A stretch of 64,000 bases of DNA from Promicromonospora panici (GCF_900608595.1 NZ_UWYY01000003.1:62001-126000), one strand, 5' to 3'; positions 25,934-35,673 are shown, numbered from the stretch's first letter. The notes: generated from the sequence alone by a model not told the origin. Numbers and translations: made by a program.

Positions 25934-27355
25934 ATGGAGATCACCCTTGATTCACCCGCCCCTGTCGAAGGGCGGAGACCCGCACGCATCGGAAAGCCCG
26001 CGATCGGTGCCCTGGGCGTCCTCGCGCTCGCCCTGGGCACCCTGCAGACGGTGGTCGACCCGGCCCGCCCCATGCTGGAGCGCGAGCTGGGCATCGACTC
26101 GGCCGGGGCGGCGCTGATCGTCAGCACGCTGCTCGTCACCGGAGCGGTCATCGCCCCCATCGCGGGCAAGCTCGGCGACCGCTACGGCGGCAAACGCGTC
26201 CTGCTGGTGCTGATGGCACTGGTCTCGGCCGGCGGTGTGCTGTCCAGCCTGGCCCCGAGCCTCCCGTTGCTGCTGGTCGGCCAGATGCTGCAGGGCGCGA
26301 TGGTCGGTGCACTGCCCCTGTCGTTCATCCTGGTCCGCAAGAACTTCCCGCCGGGACAGACCCAGGTCGCCATCGGCGTGGTCAGCGCCCTGTTCACCGC
26401 GGGCGGCATCGTCGGCACCCTGACCGCCGGGCCGCTGGCCGAAGGGCTGTCCTGGAACTGGATCTTCGGCGCGCCGACCATCGTGATCATCGCGGCGACG
26501 CTGCTCGTGCATCGGCTGATGCCGGACGACCCGCCCAGCCAGCAGGACACCGCCATCGACTGGCCGGGCGTGGCGCTGCTGAGCGCTACGCTGCTGGCGC
26601 TGACCCTCGGGCTCCTGGCGGTGTCCGGTGGCAGCATGCCGCCGCTGGCCGTCGGCGGCATCGTGCTGGTCGTGGCCGCGCTCGCCGCGGCCTGGGTGGC
26701 CGTCGAACGCCGGGCGGTCTCGCCGATGGTCGACCTGCGCATGCTGGCCGCGCCCGCCATGTGGAGCGCGACCGTGCTCACCTTCGGTATCGCGGCGACG
26801 TCCGCGATGCTGAACACCGTCATTCCCAAGCTGTTCGAGGTCTCGGGCGACGGATACGGCTTCGGGGCGAACACGACCGACATCGGGCTGCTCATCCTGC
26901 CCGGCCACCTCGCCGGGGTGGTCGCGGGCTCGGTCGGCGGGCTGGCGGTGCAGCGCTACGGCACACGTGCCGTCGTGGCCGTGAGCGCCGTGGCCTCCAC
27001 GGGCCTCCTCATCGGTGTGGCGGCGATGCACGACGCCGCCTGGCAGCTCGTCGTCGTACGCGCACTCGTCGCGTTCGCCGGGGGCCTGGCCACCACGGCC
27101 CTGCTCGCCAGCACCGCGACCGCGGTGGCGGCGAAGGACACCGGCATCGCGACCAGCCTGCTCGTGGTGATCCGGCTGATCGGCGCCGTCCTGGGCGGCC
27201 AGATCGCCGGCTCGATCCTCGCCGCGGGGGTCGGCTCGGTGCCGGGGCTGCCGGCCGAGTCCGCCTTCGTCACGGGCTTCGTCGTCGCCGCGGTCGTCGC
27301 CGGACTGTCCCTGGTGGTCGTTCGCTACATGAAGAAGGAAGTCCCGGCCTCCTGA
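25934..27355 (+). CDS. MFS drug-efflux-type transporter
   Basis: A 473-aa major facilitator protein with about 14 predicted membrane segments. It has the loop motif GKLGDRYGGKRVLLV between helices 2 and 3 and motif-C-like GxxxGPxxxG variants (GGIVGTLTAGPLAEG), features of DHA2-type exporters. No ribosome-binding site is obvious; the transcript may be leaderless or nearly so. It ends 13 nt from the convergent sensor kinase gene. It shares an upstream box with that kinase, so both may answer the same signal. The substrate is unknown. Confidence 0.85.
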   Translation: MEITLDSPAPVEGRRPARIGKPAIGALGVLALALGTLQTVVDPARPMLERELGIDSAGAALIVSTLLVTGAVIAPIAGKLGDRYGGKRVLLVLMALVSAGGVLSSLAPSLPLLLVGQMLQGAMVGALPLSFILVRKNFPPGQTQVAIGVVSALFTAGGIVGTLTAGPLAEGLSWNWIFGAPTIVIIAATLLVHRLMPDDPPSQQDTAIDWPGVALLSATLLALTLGLLAVSGGSMPPLAVGGIVLVVAALAAAWVAVERRAVSPMVDLRMLAAPAMWSATVLTFGIAATSAMLNTVIPKLFEVSGDGYGFGANTTDIGLLILPGHLAGVVAGSVGGLAVQRYGTRAVVAVSAVASTGLLIGVAAMHDAAWQLVVVRALVAFAGGLATTALLASTATAVAAKDTGIATSLLVVIRLIGAVLGGQIAGSILAAGVGSVPGLPAESAFVTGFVVAAVVAGLSLVVVRYMKKEVPAS

Positions 27356-27368
27356 CGCCGGGCTCCGG

Positions 27369-28745
27369 TCATCCGCGGCCGGGCGGGGCCGTCGGCAGGG
27401 TCACCGTCACCACGGTGGGCCCGCCGACGGGGCTGGACAGGTCGAAGGTGCCGTCGACGGAGCGCGCCCGCTCGGCCAGCCCGGCCAGGCCGGACCGGAG
27501 GCCGGAGCCGTCGGCCGGCACCACGATCGCGCCGCCGCGGCCGTCGTCGCGCACCTGGATGCGGACGGCGTCGCCGGGGCCGTCCGAGGCACCGGTCCCG
27601 GGCCGCTCCACCAGCACGTGCATGCCCGACGCGCGGGCGTGCTTGGCCGCGTTGGTGACCAGCTCCGCGATCGTGAAGTAGGCGATGGACTCGATGGCCG
27701 GGGCCAGCCGTCCGTCCGCCTCGACCTCCGGGGCGACGTCGACGGTGACCGGCAGCGGCGCGCGGCCGGCCAGTGTGGCGAGCGCGACCTCGAGGCCGTC
27801 GTCGAGCGCGGGCGGGTGGATACCGCGGGCGAGCTCGCGGAGCTCGACCAGCGCCTCCTTCGTCGAGGCGTGCGCGGTGTCGAGGAGCTCGGCGGTCTGG
27901 CTCGGGTCGTCCCGGTCGGCGATCTGCTCCTTGGCCTCGCCGAGCTGCATGGCGATGGCGACCAGGCGGGCCTGCGTGCCGTCGTGCAGGTCGCGCTCGA
28001 TGCGGCGCAGGCGCGCGTCGGCGTCGTCCACCGTGTCCGCGCGCGAGGCCTCCAGCTCCGCGACGCGCAGGCTCGCGCGGGTCGGGCTCAGCAGCGCGAC
28101 CGCGAGGACCCGGATCAGGGTGACGAACAGCCGCTGGACCCACGGCCACACGAGCAGCAGCACGAGACCGCCGAGGGCGACCAGAAGCTGGCCGAGGAGG
28201 GTGTCGACGAACGCGCCGCCATGGTTCCACGTGCCGTCGGGGGCCTGCTGCAGCGGCAGGAACCGGTACCAGGTCCAGTAGGTGAGGCCGAACAGCCCGG
28301 CGACCAGGAACGTCGTGCTCACGACGAAGCCCACCAGCGTGGCCGGCACGGACGCGATCATGAAGAGCACGGCGCGCCAGCCGGCGGCGTCCCCGACCAT
28401 CGCGCCGATGGTGCGCCAGAAACCCCGCGGACGCCGGACGTACGGCGCGGGCGGGGTGATGTCGACGCCGAGCAGGCCGCGCACCAGGCCGCGATAGAGC
28501 GCACCCCAGCCACGCCCGCCGACGACGACGGCGCCGGCGACGAACAGGCCGACGACGGTCGCCGCGATGGCGGCCGTCGAGACGACGGCGAAGATCCCGT
28601 AGGCGAGGGCGAAGGGCGCGAGCAGCAGCACGAGCCACAGGAACCCGTACTCGCTCCAGGTACGGCGGGAGAGGGGTGCGTTCAGGACGTGCACGTCCGG
28701 CCGGACGGTGCCGACCAGCTGCCGGTCGAGGGCCATGGGTGTCAT
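27369..28745 (-). CDS. NarL-type sensor histidine kinase without adjacent regulator
   Basis: A 458-aa membrane kinase. Four to six hydrophobic segments in residues 30-230 form the sensor. The HisKA_3 motif RIERDLHDGTQARL carries His254, followed by a HATPase domain with NAAKHARA and the G-box DGSGLRSGLAGLAERA. Such kinases normally partner NarL/LuxR-type response regulators, but none lies next to it. It follows the ABC exporter genes on the same strand. ATG 28745 is used; ATG 28736 is possible, neither with a clear ribosome-binding site. Confidence 0.85.
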   Translation of the reverse strand: MTPMALDRQLVGTVRPDVHVLNAPLSRRTWSEYGFLWLVLLLAPFALAYGIFAVVSTAAIAATVVGLFVAGAVVVGGRGWGALYRGLVRGLLGVDITPPAPYVRRPRGFWRTIGAMVGDAAGWRAVLFMIASVPATLVGFVVSTTFLVAGLFGLTYWTWYRFLPLQQAPDGTWNHGGAFVDTLLGQLLVALGGLVLLLVWPWVQRLFVTLIRVLAVALLSPTRASLRVAELEASRADTVDDADARLRRIERDLHDGTQARLVAIAMQLGEAKEQIADRDDPSQTAELLDTAHASTKEALVELRELARGIHPPALDDGLEVALATLAGRAPLPVTVDVAPEVEADGRLAPAIESIAYFTIAELVTNAAKHARASGMHVLVERPGTGASDGPGDAVRIQVRDDGRGGAIVVPADGSGLRSGLAGLAERARSVDGTFDLSSPVGGPTVVTVTLPTAPPGRG

Positions 28746-28803
28746 GGTCCCAGGCTGGGGCGTGCGGGCGCCCGTCGACAGGGGGTACGCCGCCGACCGG
28801 AGT

Positions 28804-28817
28804 GGGGATGTCCCCCC
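28804..28817 (-). promoter_or_regulatory. shared box GGGGGGACATCCCC upstream of the kinase gene
   Basis: Read on the minus strand, the same 14-mer as at 25860-25873, 58 nt before the kinase start. Its presence in front of two convergent genes at nearly equal spacing suggests a common regulator. Confidence 0.55.
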
Positions 28818-28859
28818 TGGTGCGGGCTGCTTGTGCGGGCCGCCGCCCCTGCCCAGGCA

Positions 28860-28891
28860 GCCGCCGCCCCCGCGGGGGCGGGAGCGGCGGC
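28860..28891 (-). terminator. GC-rich hairpin after the ABC permease gene
   Basis: An 8-bp stem of GCC/GGC triplets (28860-28867 with 28884-28891) with further inner pairing, starting 13 nt beyond the permease stop. It separates the ABC genes from the kinase gene, which has its own upstream box. Confidence 0.5.
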
Positions 28892-28904
28892 CGGACGCGC
28901 GTGG

Positions 28905-31175
28905 CTACTCGACGGAGACGGCCGACTCGGCCGGTCGTCCGCGTGTCGCCTGCCACGCGGGCAGCAGCGTGGCGCCCAGGGTGATCACGACGACCAGGCC
29001 GACGATCGCCGCGTAGATCGCCGGGGACCCGGCGGGTATCAGCGAGCCGAGGCGCTTGAGGCTGACCGGGACCAGGATGGCCATCGCCGCCGCGGTGCCC
29101 AGTGCGACGCCGGTGACCGCCACGATCGCGGCCTCGATCCCGACCATCTGCATCACCTGGCGGCGCGTCGAGCCCACGAGCCGCTGCAGTCCGAACTCGC
29201 GCTGCCGCGCCGTCGTGCTGGACACCAGGGTGTTGATCATCGTGATCGCCGCGTACCCGACGAGCATGATCACCATGATGTAGATCGCGTAGGAAGCGGT
29301 CTTCTTCCCGTCCTCGTACTCGGCGAACAGGACGTCGCGATCGGCCACCGTCAGCCCGTCCCGGCCCGCGGTCAGCCCGCTCAGGTCCGCCATCAGCTGC
29401 TCAGGGTCAGTGCCCTCCTGGGCACTGACCAGGATCCGCGTGGCGAACCCCTCGGTCGTGTGGGCGGCCAGCGTCTCGGCCGGGAGCAGCAGCGTGTCGT
29501 AGTCGTCCGCCGCGGAGAACAGCGCGGCCACTCGCATGTCCTGGAGGGTGTTGTCCCCCATCCGGAGCGTGATCACGTCGCCGACGCCGATGCCGAGCCG
29601 GCCCGCGTGCTCGTCCTGGACCGCGACCGTCGCACCGTGCAGGTCGGCGAGCGCCCCCGCGGTGACGTCGACCGGCGTGCTGGCGTCCGCGTTCTCGGCG
29701 GTGACGCCCTGCAGGTTCCAGCCCTCGCCCATCGGCGACACGTCGTCCGGGCTCTCGACGAACCCGACGCTGCTGACGTACTCCGACGCGCTGGCGACGC
29801 TCGGCAGCTCGTTGATCTGCTCGACCAGCCCAGGGTCGAGCCGGTCGTCGGCGGTCACCACGGCATCCGCGACGATCCCGGCGGCGAAGGCCTCCCGGTC
29901 AGCCGTGTCGTTGGTGGTCTGCAGGTAGAGCATCCCGGTCGACACCCCGGTCAGCAGGATGACCGGGCCCAGCACGGCCGCCAGCCGACCGGTCCGACCG
30001 CGGGCGTTGAGCACGGCGAGGTCGCCCGTCAGCCCGCCCAGCGCGCGCACCGGCCCCTGGAGCACGAGGATCATGACCTTCGCGAGGACGGGTGCCAGCA
30101 GGGCGATCCCGATGGTGAACGCGATGACCGCCGGTGCGGCCGTGGCCGGCGCGAGCGGTCCGCTCAGCACCGCGACGGTGACGATGGTCAGCGCGATCCC
30201 TGCGCCGACGAAGAGCAGCCCGCCGAGCACGCGCCACCCGCCGATCAGCTTGCCGCCGTCGAGCGACGCCTCGGCGAGCGCCTGGCTCGGCTTGATGCGC
30301 GCCGCCCTCCGGCCCGCGCCCATGGCGCCGCCCACTGCCGCGAGGATCGCGATCGCCATCGCGGCCACGGACGGGATCCAGCCCTGGTGGAAGGCCACGC
30401 CCGCCGTAGCGATGCCCAGGTCTGCCAGCAGGTCGAACACGAGCTTGCCGAGGAACTGGCCCGGGACGATCGCCGCCACGGTGGCGACCAGGGACAGCAC
30501 CAGCGTCTCGCGAAGGACGAGCCGGCGCACCTGACGGGGCGTCGACCCGATGGCGCGCAGCAGCGCGAGCTCCTTCTGGCGCTGGGAGATCGACAGCCCG
30601 AGCATCGAGGCCACCCCGAAGGCCGAGACCAGGAGCGCGAAGGCGCTGAAGACGCCCGCGAGGGACACCACGTTCACGCTGGTCGCGGTGGCCTCACGGA
30701 GCTCGGCCCGGCCGCGCTCGTCGCCGACCAGGGTCACCGTCTCGCCGGTCACCTGGGCACTGGTCAGCTCGGCGTCGATCCGCTCGCGGAGCTCGGTCAC
30801 GTCCGTGCCTGGGTCCGCGACGACGCCGATCGCGTCGACGGTCCCCGCCGGAGCCGTCCCCTCGAAGACGTAGGTCTCGGTCCCCTCGACGCCCGGGAGG
30901 GCCGCGATGGTGCTCTCCAGCCCCGCGTCGACGCGGACCCGCTCGGGCAGGATCGCGGGCTCGTCCTCGTCGCCGCCGGGCGCGTGGTGCGCCTGGTCGC
31001 CGGCGACGACGACGTCGGCCGAGGCGAGCTGCTGCGGCGGGGCTGCCGCGCGGATGCCCGTCTCGATCAGGCCGCCGGTGGCCATCAGGATGACCGCCGC
31101 GAAGAACATCGCGAGGAAGGCCGCGACGAACGTGCCGGTGCGGTACCGCAGGGTGCGGAGTGCGAGCTGCAGCAT
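28905..31175 (-). CDS. FtsX-type ABC permease, MacB family
   Basis: A 756-aa membrane protein with an N-terminal membrane anchor (residues 16-36), large extracytoplasmic parts and two FtsX domains. One is marked by the cytoplasmic loop SISQRQKELALLRAIGSTPR, the other by TTARQREFGLQRLVGSTRRQ. It is the permease for the ATPase encoded just upstream; TGATG joins the two genes. Such exporters handle antimicrobial peptides, lipids or cell-envelope stress signals. Confidence 0.88.
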   Translation of the reverse strand: MLQLALRTLRYRTGTFVAAFLAMFFAAVILMATGGLIETGIRAAAPPQQLASADVVVAGDQAHHAPGGDEDEPAILPERVRVDAGLESTIAALPGVEGTETYVFEGTAPAGTVDAIGVVADPGTDVTELRERIDAELTSAQVTGETVTLVGDERGRAELREATATSVNVVSLAGVFSAFALLVSAFGVASMLGLSISQRQKELALLRAIGSTPRQVRRLVLRETLVLSLVATVAAIVPGQFLGKLVFDLLADLGIATAGVAFHQGWIPSVAAMAIAILAAVGGAMGAGRRAARIKPSQALAEASLDGGKLIGGWRVLGGLLFVGAGIALTIVTVAVLSGPLAPATAAPAVIAFTIGIALLAPVLAKVMILVLQGPVRALGGLTGDLAVLNARGRTGRLAAVLGPVILLTGVSTGMLYLQTTNDTADREAFAAGIVADAVVTADDRLDPGLVEQINELPSVASASEYVSSVGFVESPDDVSPMGEGWNLQGVTAENADASTPVDVTAGALADLHGATVAVQDEHAGRLGIGVGDVITLRMGDNTLQDMRVAALFSAADDYDTLLLPAETLAAHTTEGFATRILVSAQEGTDPEQLMADLSGLTAGRDGLTVADRDVLFAEYEDGKKTASYAIYIMVIMLVGYAAITMINTLVSSTTARQREFGLQRLVGSTRRQVMQMVGIEAAIVAVTGVALGTAAAMAILVPVSLKRLGSLIPAGSPAIYAAIVGLVVVITLGATLLPAWQATRGRPAESAVSVE

Positions 31176-31996
31176 CAGCGCTGCCCTCCGATGCCCGGCG
31201 CCGACGCCGCTGCCGACGATGGCTGGGGCGCCTCGTCGGCGTAGGCGCCCAGGCGGGTCATCCGCTCGGCCACGGCGTCCGCCGTCGGCGAGTGGAGCTC
31301 GTCCACCACGCGGCCGTCGGCGAGGAACAGGACGCGGTCGGCGTAGGACGCCGCGACCGGGTCGTGCGTCACCATCACGATGGTCTGGCCGGCCTGCCGC
31401 ACCGAACGCTGGAGCAGGCCGAGCACGTCCCGCGCGGTCCTCGTGTCCAGCGCGCCGGTCGGCTCGTCGGCGAAGATGACCGCGGGCTCGGTGATCAGGG
31501 CCCGCGCGATGGCGACCCGCTGCTGCTGCCCACCGGACAGCTCCGCCGGGCGATGCTTGCGACGGTCGGCCAGGCCGACCTGCTCGAGCACGGTCGCCAC
31601 CCGGCCCTTGGCCGGGCTCCGGCCCGCGAGCCGCAGCGGCAGCGTCACGTTCTGCTGCACCGTCAGTACCGGGAGCAGGTTGAACGCCTGGAAGATGAAG
31701 CCGACCCGGTCACGCCGCAGCTCCGTCAGCTCGGTCTCGTTCATCGTGCTGAGCTCGCGATCCTCGAGCACCACCGAGCCCGACGTCGGCTGGTCGAGCC
31801 CGGCCGCAGCCTGCAGCAGCGTGCTCTTGCCGGAGCCGGACGGCCCCATGATCGCCGTGAACGTACCCCGCCCGAACTGCGTCGTCACGTCGTCGAGCGC
31901 CACCACCTGATTGCCACGCTTGCCGTAGACCTTGCGGACCGCCGTCAGCTGAACCGCATCGGCGGCCCCACCACTGCCTGTGAACATTCCTCGCAC
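31175..31996 (-). CDS. ABC exporter ATPase, MacB/LolD type
   Basis: A 273-aa ATPase with Walker A GPSGSGKST (51-59), signature LSGGQQQRVAIARAL and Walker B VIFADEPTGALD. The 25-residue Ala/Pro-rich C-terminal tail is unusual but unstructured-looking. GTG 31996 is chosen because GGGGGG lies just upstream; the ATG three codons later has no proper spacing. Together with the permease and sensor kinase it resembles a peptide-sensing and detoxification module. Confidence 0.9.
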   Translation of the reverse strand: MRGMFTGSGGAADAVQLTAVRKVYGKRGNQVVALDDVTTQFGRGTFTAIMGPSGSGKSTLLQAAAGLDQPTSGSVVLEDRELSTMNETELTELRRDRVGFIFQAFNLLPVLTVQQNVTLPLRLAGRSPAKGRVATVLEQVGLADRRKHRPAELSGGQQQRVAIARALITEPAVIFADEPTGALDTRTARDVLGLLQRSVRQAGQTIVMVTHDPVAASYADRVLFLADGRVVDELHSPTADAVAERMTRLGAYADEAPQPSSAAASAPGIGGQR

Positions 31997-32149
31997 CGTT
32001 CCCCCCGTGCCACGCCGGGTTGCGCGAGCACGGCTACGACGCTACGAAACGCGCCGTTCACCTGCTATGGGGCCAGCCGGTGAGCTGAATTAGGGATATC
32101 CGCACCCCGACGGCCACGCCACGTCGTCACTCCTTCGTCCCGCCGGCGG

Positions 32150-32519
32150 TCATACCGGCCACGCACGAACGGCGCCGAGGCGCCCCACATCCCGCCGCAG
32201 GTCGAGCCCCCCCTTGACCTTGGCGCCGGTGAAGCCGCGGTCGGCGAACCGCGAGTACAGGTTGACGACGCCGTCCTCGTCCAGGCCGAACTCGAGGTCC
32301 GACGCTGTATCCGGCGACGAACCGGTCCCGGGCGCCCAGCAGGCGCCGCAGCGGTTCCCCGGCCATCTTCGCCTTGAGGTCGCACAGCGCCATGTCCAGC
32401 GCACCGAGGCCGACACCCGTCAGACCGCCGTCGGTCTCGACCAGGACGACCGGAACCTCGGTCACGCCGCTGCGCACCACACCGTTGACGTCACCGACCG
32501 GCCGACCCCACCGGTGCAC
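32150..32519 (-). pseudogene. enolase-superfamily (mandelate racemase-like) remnant
   Basis: Two frames carry pieces of one protein. First comes VPVVLVETDGGLTGVG joined directly to LGALDMALCDLKAKMAGEPL, with about 60 residues of the usual N-terminal domain missing between. Then a frameshift leads to DEDGVVNLYSRFADRGFTGA, followed by the KVKGG segment that holds the catalytic Lys pair in this superfamily. The rest of the barrel is gone. It was probably a sugar-acid dehydratase; the exact substrate is lost. Confidence 0.7.
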
Positions 32520-32804
32520 GGAGGACCATGGGGTCGAGCAGCCGCCAGGACTCCCGGTCGAGCACGACCGTGCCCCACCCCTGACGCGCGGCGACCAGCC
32601 CCTTCTCCGCCAGGGCCGTGAGCGCCTCGCGGATCACGGTGCGGCTCACCGTGAACGTCTCGCACAGCACGGCGGCCGTGGGCAGCGCGGTACCCGGCGC
32701 GTACTTCTCGGTGACGACGCCTGCACCAGCGCGCGGATGACTGCTTCGGCGAGCGCCGGCCTGTTGCGGGTCACCTGCGTGCTGGTCGGTGCCTGCTGGA
32801 CCAC
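32491..32804 (-). pseudogene. GntR/FadR-type regulator remnant
   Basis: GGAGGAG and GTG 32804 begin QQAPTSTQVTRNRPALAEAV in one frame. After a frameshift near 32725 the protein continues in another frame with a GntR HTH (VSRTVIREALTALAEKG, ARQGWGT) and WRLLDPMVL. The effector-binding domain is missing; the frame runs into the enolase-like remnant. The pair resembles a lost aldonate or uronate utilisation unit. Confidence 0.7.
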
Positions 32805-32958
32805 GTGTCTCTCCTCCTCCGACGCGAGATCGCGAAGGGCGCACGGTCGCCCATCGTAACTCTCAGGGCTCATTCGACCATTGCGCATACATCATATGTG
32901 TGATTACCCTCGCGGCGGGCAAGGTCGCCCAGTCGCCTCAGCAGAAAGCGATGGAACG

Positions 32959-35652
32959 ATGACACTGAAGTCACGCACGCCAGTTCCGAGATTCCGGGAT
33001 CGATCGAGGAGAGCGGGAGCCATGGCTGCCCTGAGCGCCGTAGCAGTGATCGTCTCGACGCTGGTTCCCGTTCAGGCGGCGCAGGCCGCACCGCAGGTCA
33101 AGGACCGCACGTACTTCGCCGCGGCCGACGGCCTGGACGTCGGTGAGTGCGAGGTGAAGCATGCCTGTTCGCTCGAGCGCGCGCAGGAGCTGGTCCGGCA
33201 GGAGGCCCGCAAGGGCAGGGACGTCACCGTCCTGCTCGAGGACGGGACCTACCGGGTCTCCGAGCCGCTCGAGTTCAGTGCGCAGGACGGCGGCCGTGAC
33301 GGCCACACCGTGCGGTGGACGGCCGCCCCCGGCGCCCGCCCCGTGATCTCCGGCTCGGCCCCGATCTCCGGGTGGTCGGTCCACGACGAGGAGGCCGGCG
33401 TCTACGTCGCGGACACTCCGCCCGGCGTCGACAGCCGCCAGCTCTACGTGAACGGGATCATCGCGCAGCGCGCTGCCCTGCCGCTGGCCAACTCCGACGT
33501 CACGCCCACTGCGACCGGCCTGACCATCAACAACCAGCAGCTCGACTACCTCGGCGACCTGCCGGACCAGGGACGGATCGAGTTCCAGTCGCTCGGCGAC
33601 TTCACCAACCGCTACTCCCCCGTCGAGTCGATCGACGGCTCGACGATCACCATGGCGCAGCCCGCCTGGGACAACAACACCTGGGGCTGGGACACCGTGC
33701 AGAACTCGTTCCTGGCCGGGCCCACGTGGTCGCTGGAGAACTCCCTCGCGTTCCTCGACCAGGTCGGCGAGTGGTACCTGGACCCGTCCGCGGGGAAGCT
33801 GTACTACAAGCCCGGCGACGGCGTCGACCCCGACGACCTGGACGTCGAGCTCCCGCAGGTGGAGTCGCTGGTGAGCATCAGCGGCACGTACGACGAGCCG
33901 GTGACGGGCCTCGCGTTCGACGGCATCGAATTCACCGGCACCTCGTGGCTGGGCCCGTCCACCCACGGGTACGCGACCCAGCAGAACGGCGCGTTCATCA
34001 AGGACGCGTACGACTACCGCCCGGACGATGCCTTCACGAGCTGCTCCCGCGGCTGCGAGATGTTCGAACGAGCCCGGTTCGACGCCTGGTACCAGGAGCC
34101 GGCGGCGGTGCAGGTCTCCGCGGCCCAGGGCATCTCCCTGACGAACAACCGCTTCACGAACCTCGGGCAGACGGCGCTCGGCATCGGCAACGACGCCAAC
34201 GCGATGCTCTCGGGGGTCGGCCTGGGCGCCAGCGGCATCGACGTGCTGGGGAACGTCTTCAACGAGGTCGGCGGCCACGGGATCGCCGTCGGCGGGGTGC
34301 GGGAGGACGCGCACCACCCGAGCGACCCGCGGATGATCAACAAGGACATCCGCATCGAGAACAACACGGTCAACCGGGTAGCCGTCGAGTACAAGGACAA
34401 CTCGGGCATCCTCAGCACGTACGCGACGAACGTCCAGATCGTGCACAACGAGGTCGCCAACGTCGCCTACGACGGGATCGACACGGGTTACGGCTGGGGC
34501 GCCAACGACGCCGGCGGCTCGGCGGAGTACGTGCGCCGCGGCTATTACAACTGGCACCCCCTGTACACGACCCCGACGACGCTGAAGGAGAACCTCGTCG
34601 CCGGCAATCTGATCCACCACACCAAGGCGCGGTTCGCGGACGGCGGCTCGCTGTACAACCTGTCCGCCAGCCCGGGCACCGTGGTGGAGCGCAACTACCT
34701 GTTCAACGTCTCCGGCGTCGGCCTGTACCTCGACGAGGGGACGCGCTACACCACCTACCGGCAGAACGTGCTCCAGGGCACCAACCCGTGGATCTTCACC
34801 AACGCCTACAGCGACGGCAACAACACCAGCGACAACATGATCCGCGAGAACTGGTACAACTCCGGCGGGGCCCAGATCCCGAACGCCGAGGAGCGGAACA
34901 ACCAGCTCATCGACAACGTCTCGGTCTCGGGCACGAGCTGGCCGCAAGGGGCACTCGACGTCATGTGCGAGGCCGGCGTCGCGCCGCAGTACCGCACGAC
35001 GCTGAACGCCAACCTGTTCGGGCTCGCCCAGTGCCCCGTGGACGCACCCGTCAGCGACTGGTACGAGACCACGGCGGCCTCCGCGGGCGCCAGCTACTTC
35101 GGGCAGCGGGAAACGGCGTTCGGCGTCGCGGCCGCGGGCGCGGACGTGTGGGGCGCGGGCGGCCAGCGGGACGACGCGTTCGGAGCGCTCTACCGGGCCG
35201 GCTCCTTCTCGGCCGGCTCGAGCGTGTCCGTCCGGGTGGACACGATCAACGACACCAACGCCTGGGCGAAGAGCGGGGTCATGGTGCGGAACGACCTCAC
35301 CCAGCCCGGCGCGTCCAGCGGGTATGCGATAGCGGCCGTGACGCCGCGCAACGGCGTCGTCTTCCAGTGGGACGCCGATGGTGACGGATACCTGGACACG
35401 GGAGCACAGGCGCGGGTCGACACGCACCGCGCCGTGTGGGTCCGGCTGGATCGCGCGGGCGGTCAGGTGTCGGCGTCCTACTCCTACGACGGCGTCAACT
35501 ACAGGCGGATCGGGTCACCGGTGACGCTCCCCGGCGCGGCGGAGGTGCAGGACGGCGGTATCTTCACGACGTCGCACGACGCCACCACGGGCGCGATCAA
35601 CGTGTTCAGCAACCTCGCCCCGGCGGAGCCCGCCGCCTCCACGCAACCATAG
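32959..35652 (+). CDS. secreted right-handed beta-helix protein, GH141-like
   Basis: An 897-aa secreted protein. A long basic N-region and hydrophobic core end in AQA around residue 43. Residues about 50-690 are a parallel beta-helix with many NNRF, ENNTV and HNEV turns and the segment YDGIDTGYGWG, reminiscent of GH141 and related families acting on pectin or xylan. Residues about 700-890 resemble a DUF1349 concanavalin-like domain. ATG 32959 is used; ribosome-binding site weak. The neighbouring sugar-acid pseudogenes fit a pectin connection. Specific activity is not proven. Confidence 0.75.
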   Translation: MTLKSRTPVPRFRDRSRRAGAMAALSAVAVIVSTLVPVQAAQAAPQVKDRTYFAAADGLDVGECEVKHACSLERAQELVRQEARKGRDVTVLLEDGTYRVSEPLEFSAQDGGRDGHTVRWTAAPGARPVISGSAPISGWSVHDEEAGVYVADTPPGVDSRQLYVNGIIAQRAALPLANSDVTPTATGLTINNQQLDYLGDLPDQGRIEFQSLGDFTNRYSPVESIDGSTITMAQPAWDNNTWGWDTVQNSFLAGPTWSLENSLAFLDQVGEWYLDPSAGKLYYKPGDGVDPDDLDVELPQVESLVSISGTYDEPVTGLAFDGIEFTGTSWLGPSTHGYATQQNGAFIKDAYDYRPDDAFTSCSRGCEMFERARFDAWYQEPAAVQVSAAQGISLTNNRFTNLGQTALGIGNDANAMLSGVGLGASGIDVLGNVFNEVGGHGIAVGGVREDAHHPSDPRMINKDIRIENNTVNRVAVEYKDNSGILSTYATNVQIVHNEVANVAYDGIDTGYGWGANDAGGSAEYVRRGYYNWHPLYTTPTTLKENLVAGNLIHHTKARFADGGSLYNLSASPGTVVERNYLFNVSGVGLYLDEGTRYTTYRQNVLQGTNPWIFTNAYSDGNNTSDNMIRENWYNSGGAQIPNAEERNNQLIDNVSVSGTSWPQGALDVMCEAGVAPQYRTTLNANLFGLAQCPVDAPVSDWYETTAASAGASYFGQRETAFGVAAAGADVWGAGGQRDDAFGALYRAGSFSAGSSVSVRVDTINDTNAWAKSGVMVRNDLTQPGASSGYAIAAVTPRNGVVFQWDADGDGYLDTGAQARVDTHRAVWVRLDRAGGQVSASYSYDGVNYRRIGSPVTLPGAAEVQDGGIFTTSHDATTGAINVFSNLAPAEPAASTQP

Positions 35653-35673
35653 GAAACCGCACCAGCCCCGGCC

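Noticed and set aside
17323..28745. Pairing the response regulator at 17323-17976 with the kinase at 27369-28745
   Set aside because: They lie about 9 kb apart in different gene neighbourhoods and have different upstream boxes; nothing in the sequence links them.
27618..31244. A very long open frame on the plus strand over the kinase and ABC genes
   Set aside because: It is antisense to well-supported genes, is rich in Arg, Gly, His and Gln, has no domain and arises from high third-position G+C.
32971..35427. An 818-codon minus-strand frame over the beta-helix gene
   Set aside because: Composition is Val/Arg/Asp-rich shadow sequence; the plus-strand protein has a signal peptide and recognisable repeats.
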